NCBI GenBank assembly: GCA_016297695.1
Contig: JAEDGC010000020.1
Span: 1 to 27,094 of the forward strand
Reading direction: 5' to 3'
Origin: Bacilli bacterium
GTDB lineage: Bacteria; Bacillota_I; Bacilli_A; RF39; UBA660
DNA length: 27,094 bases
The position numbers and the translations under genes are program-made. How positions within the stretch are numbered: position 1 is the stretch's first letter; every line of letters starts with the position of its first letter. A model generated the notes under the pieces. The model was not told the DNA's origin. It made no database searches and was given only the letters and a program-made list of their open reading frames with translations. Positions 22,822 to 27,094 of the stretch are shown here, in pieces.

Positions 22822-23766
22822 ATGATTAAATTTGAAAAACCAGAATATAAAATAACTGAATGTGCAGAAAGCACACATTATGCAAAATTTGAATTAGAAC
22901 CATTAGAAAGAGGATTTGGTACTACAATAGGTAATGCTTTAAGACGTGTTATGTTATCATCATTACCAGGAAGCGCAATTACTAGTGTTAAAATTGATGG
23001 AGTAATGCATGAATTCCAAAAAATTGATGGTGTTTATGAAGATGTTACAAGTATTGTTATAAATTTAAAATCAGTAGTTATTAAAAATCATTCTGATGAA
23101 GATAAAGTTATTCGTTTGTCAGCAAATAAAGCTGGTGAAGTAAAAGCAGGAGATATCATAGTAGATCAAGATCTTGAAATAGTAAATCCTGATTTAGTAA
23201 TTTGTACACTTGTTGAAGGTGGAAAAATTGATATGGAAATGACTGTTTCAAATGGTAAAGGTTATGTTGATGCTAAAGAAAATAAAGCATTATTTACTGC
23301 TGATAAACCTGGAGTTATTGCAATAGATTCAATTTATTCACCAATTGAACTTGTAAATTTCGAAGTTGAAGGTGCTCGTGTTGGACATAATGAAAATTAT
23401 GATAAATTAATAATGTATATTACTACTAATGGTAGTATGACTCCACAAGAAGCAATGGCATTATCTGCTAAAATATTAATTGAACATTTTAATATTATTA
23501 CAGATTTAAATTCAATTTCTGATGTAACTGGATTAATGAGCGAAAAGAAAGTTGATACAATTGCTAAAACTTTAGAAACTCCTATTGAAGAAATAGAATT
23601 CTCTGTAAGAGCTTATAATTGTTTAAAAAGAGCAGGAATACATACTGTACAAGATTTAATTAATAAAAAAGAAATAGAAGTAACTAAAATACGTAATTTA
23701 GGTAAAAAATCCCTAAAAGAAGTATTAGACAAAGTTGAAGAAATGGGACTTAAGTTCCACGAATAA
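22822..23766 (+). CDS. rpoA: RNA polymerase alpha subunit
   Basis: The alpha subunit starts RNA polymerase assembly, and its C-terminal domain contacts activators and UP elements. The 314-residue protein has the N-terminal dimer domain with FELEPLERGFGTTIGNALRR (about 25-44) and LSSLPGSAITSVKIDGV. A linker follows near 225-240, then the helix-hairpin-helix C-terminal domain with RAYNCLKRAGIHTVQDL and IRNLGKKSLKEV. Length is typical of Bacilli. Confidence 0.98.
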   Translation: MIKFEKPEYKITECAESTHYAKFELEPLERGFGTTIGNALRRVMLSSLPGSAITSVKIDGVMHEFQKIDGVYEDVTSIVINLKSVVIKNHSDEDKVIRLSANKAGEVKAGDIIVDQDLEIVNPDLVICTLVEGGKIDMEMTVSNGKGYVDAKENKALFTADKPGVIAIDSIYSPIELVNFEVEGARVGHNENYDKLIMYITTNGSMTPQEAMALSAKILIEHFNIITDLNSISDVTGLMSEKKVDTIAKTLETPIEEIEFSVRAYNCLKRAGIHTVQDLINKKEIEVTKIRNLGKKSLKEVLDKVEEMGLKFHE

Positions 23767-23780
23767 GGAGGTAAAACTTT

Positions 23781-24122
23781 ATGGCTTATAGAAAATTAGG
23801 AAGAGAAACTCGTCAAAGAAGAAGCATTTTAGCTGGACTTACTAAAACAGTTATTATGGAAGGATCTGTAGTAACTACAGAAGCTAGAGCTAAAGAAGTT
23901 CGTAAGTTTGTTGATAAAATGATTACCTATGGTAAAAGAGGAACTTTAGTATCTCGTAGAAAAGCATTAGCTTTCTTACATAATGATAATGAAGTTGTAA
24001 GTAAAGTATTTAATGAACTTGCAAAAAAATATGAAACTAGAAATGGTGGATATACTAGAATAATTAAATTAAAAGAAAGAGTTGGAGACGACGCTTTGGA
24101 AGTAAAATTAGAATTAGTATAA
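23781..24122 (+). CDS. rplQ: 50S ribosomal protein bL17
   Basis: bL17 lies near the tunnel exit on the 50S subunit. The 113-residue protein starts AYRKLGRETRQRRSILAGL, has VTTEARAKEVRKFVDKMIT, and ends GGYTRIIKLKERVGDDALEV. It is the last gene of the cluster. In many Firmicutes ECF transporter genes follow, but here two terminators end the unit. Confidence 0.97.
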   Translation: MAYRKLGRETRQRRSILAGLTKTVIMEGSVVTTEARAKEVRKFVDKMITYGKRGTLVSRRKALAFLHNDNEVVSKVFNELAKKYETRNGGYTRIIKLKERVGDDALEVKLELV

Positions 24123-24124
24123 TT

Positions 24125-24150
24125 AACTGGAGATTTATTCTCCAGTTTTT
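24125..24150 (+). terminator. Intrinsic terminator of the ribosomal cluster
   Basis: AACTGGAG (24125-24132) pairs with CTCCAGTT (24140-24147) around a 7-nt loop, followed by T residues. It is three bases after the rplQ stop. Confidence 0.85.
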
Positions 24151-24160
24151 ATTTTGTATA

Positions 24161-24204
24161 AAAAGTAAAGTTATTTTGATTAAACAAAATAACTTTACTT
24201 TTTT
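24161..24204 (+). terminator. Second terminator: perfect 18-bp inverted repeat
   Basis: Bases 24161-24178 and 24185-24202 are perfect reverse complements with a 6-nt loop. The right side ends in six T and the left side begins with A residues, so it could stop transcription from either side. It backs up the terminator just before it. Confidence 0.75.
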
Positions 24205-24211
24205 GCTGGCT

Positions 24212-24220
24212 TGATATAAA
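24212..24220 (+). promoter_or_regulatory. Candidate extended -10 for the ATPase gene
   Basis: TG (24212-24213), one base, then TATAAA (24215-24220) lies just upstream of the ATPase ribosome site. No fitting -35 is present, and the leader would be only about 15 nt. Confidence 0.28.
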
Positions 24221-24240
24221 CTATTAATTAGGTGATTATT

Positions 24241-25443
24241 ATGTTAATACGTGAAAAATATTTACAACAAATAAGAGGATTTTATAATTCGGATTTGATT
24301 AAAATATTAGTTGGGATAAGAAGATGTGGTAAATCAATTATTTTAAAACAAATAGCCGATGAGCTAAAAAGTAATTATAATGTAGAAGAAGATCATATTA
24401 TAGAAATTAATTTTGAATATATTGAATTTGAAAACTTAAAAGATTATAAAGAATTAAATAAATATATTAAAGAAAAAATTATCGATAATAAAATGTATTA
24501 TATTTTTTTAGATGAAATTCAAAATGTTGAAAAATTTGAATATGTAGTAAATTCTTTACGAGCTTCCTTAAAAAACGTTAGTATTTTTATAACAGGATCA
24601 AATAGTAAGATGTTGTCAGAAGAATTATCAACTGAGTTGTCAGGAAGATATGTTTCATTTAATATAAATCCATTATCCTATAAAGAATTTATTGAATTAA
24701 CAAAGCAAAAACCTGATAACGTTAGTGTATTTTTAGATTATGCAACTTGGGGTGGTCTTCCTAATAGATGTGAATTTAAAAATGAAATAGACATTAAAAA
24801 TTATTTACATAGTGTTTATGATTCTATAATATTAAGAGATATAATAAAAAGATTAAAATTACAGGATGTACTTTTATTCGATAGAATAATGCAATACTTA
24901 CTAGATACAGTAGGAAGAGAATTTTCTGCTGAAAATATGATTAAAAATTTAGAAAAAGAATATAAAAAAGTTTCAACAGAAACAATCTATTCTTATATAA
25001 ATGCTTTGTGTAAAGCACTTATTATAAGAAAAGTATATAGATACGATATTCATGGTAAATCTGTATTAAAAACTTTGAATAAATATTATGTTACAGATTT
25101 AGGGATTGCACAAATAAAACATTATAATTCTGAATTTATGAACTATGTAATATTAGAAAATATAGTTTATAATGAATTGATAAATAAGGGATATGAAGTA
25201 TATATTGGAAAATTTAAAAATTATGAAATAGACTTTGTTGCTAAAAAGAATTCAGAAACAAAATATATTCAAGTGAGTTATATGTTGGATGATGAGAAAA
25301 CTATTGAAAGAGAATTTAATGTATTTAAATATATTAAAGATGGTAATCAAAAGTATTTAATTACATTAGATCAAAGAAATTTTTCTAATGAATATGTAAA
25401 ACAAATTAATGTAATAGATTTTTTGATGGATGATAATTTTTAA
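24241..25443 (+). CDS. AAA-type ATPase with DUF4143-like C-terminal part
   Basis: I start this 400-residue protein at ATG 24241, six bases after AGGTGA. An in-frame GTG at 24232 lies within that site. The N-terminal part is an AAA nucleotide-binding domain with Walker A GIRRCGKS (25-32), Walker B YIFLDEIQ (87-94), and ITGSNSKML plus SGRYVSFNINPLSYKEF further on. This arrangement is typical of the ATPase/DUF4143 family. The C-terminal part contains GGLPNR, YVTDLGIA, and YEIDFVAKKNSETKYIQV, which resembles a restriction-like (PD-D/E-x-K) core. The biological role of the family is not established. It stands alone between terminators and looks like an accessory gene next to the conserved cluster. 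Confidence 0.85.
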   Translation: MLIREKYLQQIRGFYNSDLIKILVGIRRCGKSIILKQIADELKSNYNVEEDHIIEINFEYIEFENLKDYKELNKYIKEKIIDNKMYYIFLDEIQNVEKFEYVVNSLRASLKNVSIFITGSNSKMLSEELSTELSGRYVSFNINPLSYKEFIELTKQKPDNVSVFLDYATWGGLPNRCEFKNEIDIKNYLHSVYDSIILRDIIKRLKLQDVLLFDRIMQYLLDTVGREFSAENMIKNLEKEYKKVSTETIYSYINALCKALIIRKVYRYDIHGKSVLKTLNKYYVTDLGIAQIKHYNSEFMNYVILENIVYNELINKGYEVYIGKFKNYEIDFVAKKNSETKYIQVSYMLDDEKTIEREFNVFKYIKDGNQKYLITLDQRNFSNEYVKQINVIDFLMDDNF

Positions 25444-25447
25444 CACT

Positions 25448-25476
25448 AAAAAAGAGGAATTAGGATCCTCTTTTTT
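25448..25476. terminator. Shared bidirectional terminator between convergent genes
   Basis: AAAAAAGAGGA (25448-25458) pairs with TCCTCTTTTTT (25466-25476) around a 7-nt loop. The A-run on one side and T-run on the other let it serve both the + strand ATPase gene and the - strand glycosyltransferase gene, whose stop codon it touches. Confidence 0.85.
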
Positions 25477-26560
25477 AAATATCTAATTTATTTAAAATTA
25501 TTTCTTTATTTTTTAATATTCTTTCGTCGTATGGTGATATTTCTAAGGCATGATTAATAGCTTCTAAAGACTCATCATATTTGCCTAAATTAAAGCATGC
25601 TATAGAAAGTAAGTCGTACGGTGTTTCATTCCAAGAAAATATTTCGTTATTATATGTTTTTTGATGGTACTTTATTTCTAATGCTTGAGTTACCGTATCA
25701 TAGACTTTTTGAAAATCATTTAGTTCGTAATAAAGCAAAGCCAATTCAATAAATGGATCTCTAAGATATGGGGATTCCTTTATAGCTTTTAAAAGCCACA
25801 TTTCAGATTCATCATATCTTTTTAAATATTTATAGCAGCGAGCTATAAAACGCATTGAAGCACATCTTTCATCTTTCCATGTTGCATTTTTTAAATGAAG
25901 ATGTTTTATTAAAGTATCTATGGCTTCATTATATTTTCCATAATACATATATTCTCTACCCAAATAATGCATATTTCTATCATTTTTTGGATTCTCTTTA
26001 ACAGATAATTCTAATAAAGGTAAATATGAACTTCTAGATTTAGTACTATCAGGATAATGGTTTAAAATAATATTTTCATTAACAATAACATTTTCAAAGT
26101 CATTATCAAATTCTAATACTTCATGAACAGGATATATCCATTTGTAACCATTTCTACTATGAATTTTTTCATATAGAAATGATACTAAAGGTTTATTATC
26201 CTTATCTAAGCTCCAATTATATGTATATCTGCATCTATTAGTATTTTTTTCCCAAACTTTTTCTAATTCTTTTCTCCAGCCTTTATTAAATACTTCATCT
26301 AAATCAGTGCAAACACAAACATCAGCATCTTCAGGTACTAATTTTAAAGATTCATTTCTAGCAATATCAAATCTCCAAGGAGATATTTTTTTTCTTTTTA
26401 CTTTTATGCCTTTTTCTTTTAATAAATCAATTGTTTTATCTGTTGAACCTGTGTCTAATACATAAATTTCATCAGCTTCTTTCATTGATTCATACCATCT
26501 ATTTACAAATTTTTCTTCATTTTTAGAAATAGCATAAACACAAACTTTAAATTTTTTCAT
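25475..26560 (-). CDS. Family 2 glycosyltransferase with C-terminal TPR repeats
   Basis: The 361-residue protein is expected to transfer a sugar from a nucleotide donor. The N-terminal GT-A domain opens with KVCVYAISKNEE, then VLDTGSTDKT (34-43) and the metal-binding DxD in CTDLDE (Asp86 and Asp88), and RFDIARNESL. From about residue 195 there are helical repeats of TPR type (for example around NMHYLGREYMYYGKYNEAI and LACFNLGKYDESLEAINHAL-like segments). I start at ATG 26560 because GGAGG lies four bases before it; an upstream in-frame TTG at 26587 is less likely. It lies 77 bases after the collagen-like gene on the same strand, so that protein is a possible acceptor. Confidence 0.85.
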   Translation of the reverse strand: MKKFKVCVYAISKNEEKFVNRWYESMKEADEIYVLDTGSTDKTIDLLKEKGIKVKRKKISPWRFDIARNESLKLVPEDADVCVCTDLDEVFNKGWRKELEKVWEKNTNRCRYTYNWSLDKDNKPLVSFLYEKIHSRNGYKWIYPVHEVLEFDNDFENVIVNENIILNHYPDSTKSRSSYLPLLELSVKENPKNDRNMHYLGREYMYYGKYNEAIDTLIKHLHLKNATWKDERCASMRFIARCYKYLKRYDESEMWLLKAIKESPYLRDPFIELALLYYELNDFQKVYDTVTQALEIKYHQKTYNNEIFSWNETPYDLLSIACFNLGKYDESLEAINHALEISPYDERILKNKEIILNKLDI

Positions 26561-26637
26561 AAACCCTCCATTTAGTTTACGACACAAATCGTTAATAATA
26601 ATTAAACTATAATAATCTTTAGTTATGTAATTTCTCC

Positions 26638-27094
26638 TTAAGGACCAGTAGGCCCTGTTGGACCTTGTGGGATTGTTAGATTTAGTACAAAGTTTGGAGC
26701 AGTACCAGTTATTGATGCAGCAGCACTTGAACCTGGAGTTCCAGTTGTTATAGTTCCAATAGTAAGAGTAGGTGTTGCTCCTGTTGGTCCAGTAGGCCCA
26801 GTAGGACCAGTCACACCTTGAATACCTTGAACACCAGTTGGCCCAGTAGGACCAGTCACACCCTGAATACCTTGAATACCTTGAGGTCCTGTTGGCCCAG
26901 TCACACCTTGAATACCTTGTAAACCTTGAGGTCCAGTAGGTCCTGTTGGTCCAGTTACACCTTGGATACCTTGTAAACCTTGAGTTCCAGTAGGTCCTGT
27001 TGGTCCAGTTACACCTTGGATACCTTGTAAACCTTGAGTTCCAGTAGGTCCTGTTGGTCCAGTCACACCTTGAATACCTTGTAAACCTTGAGGT
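26638..27094 (-). CDS. Collagen-like Gly-X-Y repeat protein, 5' end outside the window
   Basis: Read from 27094 leftwards, an open frame runs unbroken to TAA at 26640-26638. The first possible start inside is a GTG at 27066, but collagen repeats (P-Q-G-L-Q-G-I-Q-G) continue before it to the window end, so the gene is truncated by the window. It consists of G-P-T, G-P-Q and G-I-Q triplets. Then about 40 non-collagen residues begin ATPTLTIGTITTGTPGSS and include TAPNFVLNLTIPQG, and a final G-P-T-G-P-T-G-P leads straight to the stop. Such proteins form triple helices on cell or spore surfaces (BclA type). The N-terminal targeting part cannot be seen. Confidence 0.85.
   Translation of the reverse strand, partial: PQGLQGIQGVTGPTGPTGTQGLQGIQGVTGPTGPTGTQGLQGIQGVTGPTGPTGPQGLQGIQGVTGPTGPQGIQGIQGVTGPTGPTGVQGIQGVTGPTGPTGPTGATPTLTIGTITTGTPGSSAAASITGTAPNFVLNLTIPQGPTGPTGP
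26894..27094 (-). repeat. 54-bp tandem repeat within the collagen-like gene
   Basis: Units of 54 bp encode 18 residues (V-T-G-P-T-G-P-T-G-x-Q-G-L-Q-G-I-Q-G). The units at 26948-27001 and 27002-27055 are identical, the one at 26894-26947 differs by a few bases, and a further partial unit runs out of the window from 27056. Shorter 45-bp variants continue to the left. Identity at the DNA level suggests recent expansion. Confidence 0.85.

Noticed and set aside
137..24122. Mycoplasma-type code with TGA as tryptophan
   Set aside because: Genes end in TGA at overlapping stop-start junctions (pduL/dusB, secY/adk), and conserved tryptophans are TGG.
26800..27094. CRISPR array from regular repeats
   Set aside because: The repeats are contiguous, in one open frame and encode Gly-X-Y triplets, with no unique spacers.

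Overview
The window is an AT-rich stretch (by eye well under 35% G+C) from a low-GC Bacillota genome. It uses the standard bacterial code: Trp is TGG, and secY, adk, map and pduL all end in TGA. It combines a complete S10-spc-alpha ribosomal cluster in Firmicutes order, an intact Spo0A, a glycolytic gene cluster, a TGS-nucleoside kinase fusion and prepilin-like small membrane proteins. This points to an uncultured or gut-type Bacilli/Erysipelotrichia/RF39-like lineage. The taxon is an inference.

Layout. (1) 1-4750: after a terminator for an off-window gene, a tightly packed + strand unit holds a TGS-uridine kinase-like protein, gap, pgk and a divergent tpiA that overlaps pgk, and ends in a terminator. 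(2) 4751-5582: spo0A sits inside the glycolytic cluster but looks like its own transcription unit, with a TATAAT element in front, a hairpin plus T-run behind, and two exact Spo0A-box heptamers upstream (one inside the tpiA end). (3) 5569-9904: gpmI with its own candidate promoter, pduL, dusB, then three small single-pass membrane proteins, the last two related to each other, closed by a strong terminator. (4) 9965-24204: an extended -10 promoter, an approximately 130-nt structured leader, and 27 genes from rpsJ to rplQ, including secY, adk, map, infA, rpmJ and rpoA. rpmD (L30) is missing between rpsE and rplO. Two terminators in tandem close it. (5) 24205-27094: an AAA/DUF4143-type ATPase on +, converging through a shared bidirectional terminator on a - strand pair: a collagen-like Gly-X-Y repeat protein (cut by the window end) followed by a TPR-containing family 2 glycosyltransferase.

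How it fits together. gap-pgk-tpiA-gpmI supply most of lower glycolysis, lacking enolase here. PduL can convert acyl-CoA to acyl phosphate for ATP formation. Spo0A control placed between triosephosphate isomerase and phosphoglycerate mutase puts the sporulation master regulator among central-carbon genes. A collagen-like protein next to a glycosyltransferase resembles known surface or exosporium glycoprotein loci of spore formers. The points most worth a second look are the 0A-box cluster in and after tpiA, the altered phosphate-binding loops of that TpiA, the prepilin-like trio, and the collagen/glycosyltransferase pair.
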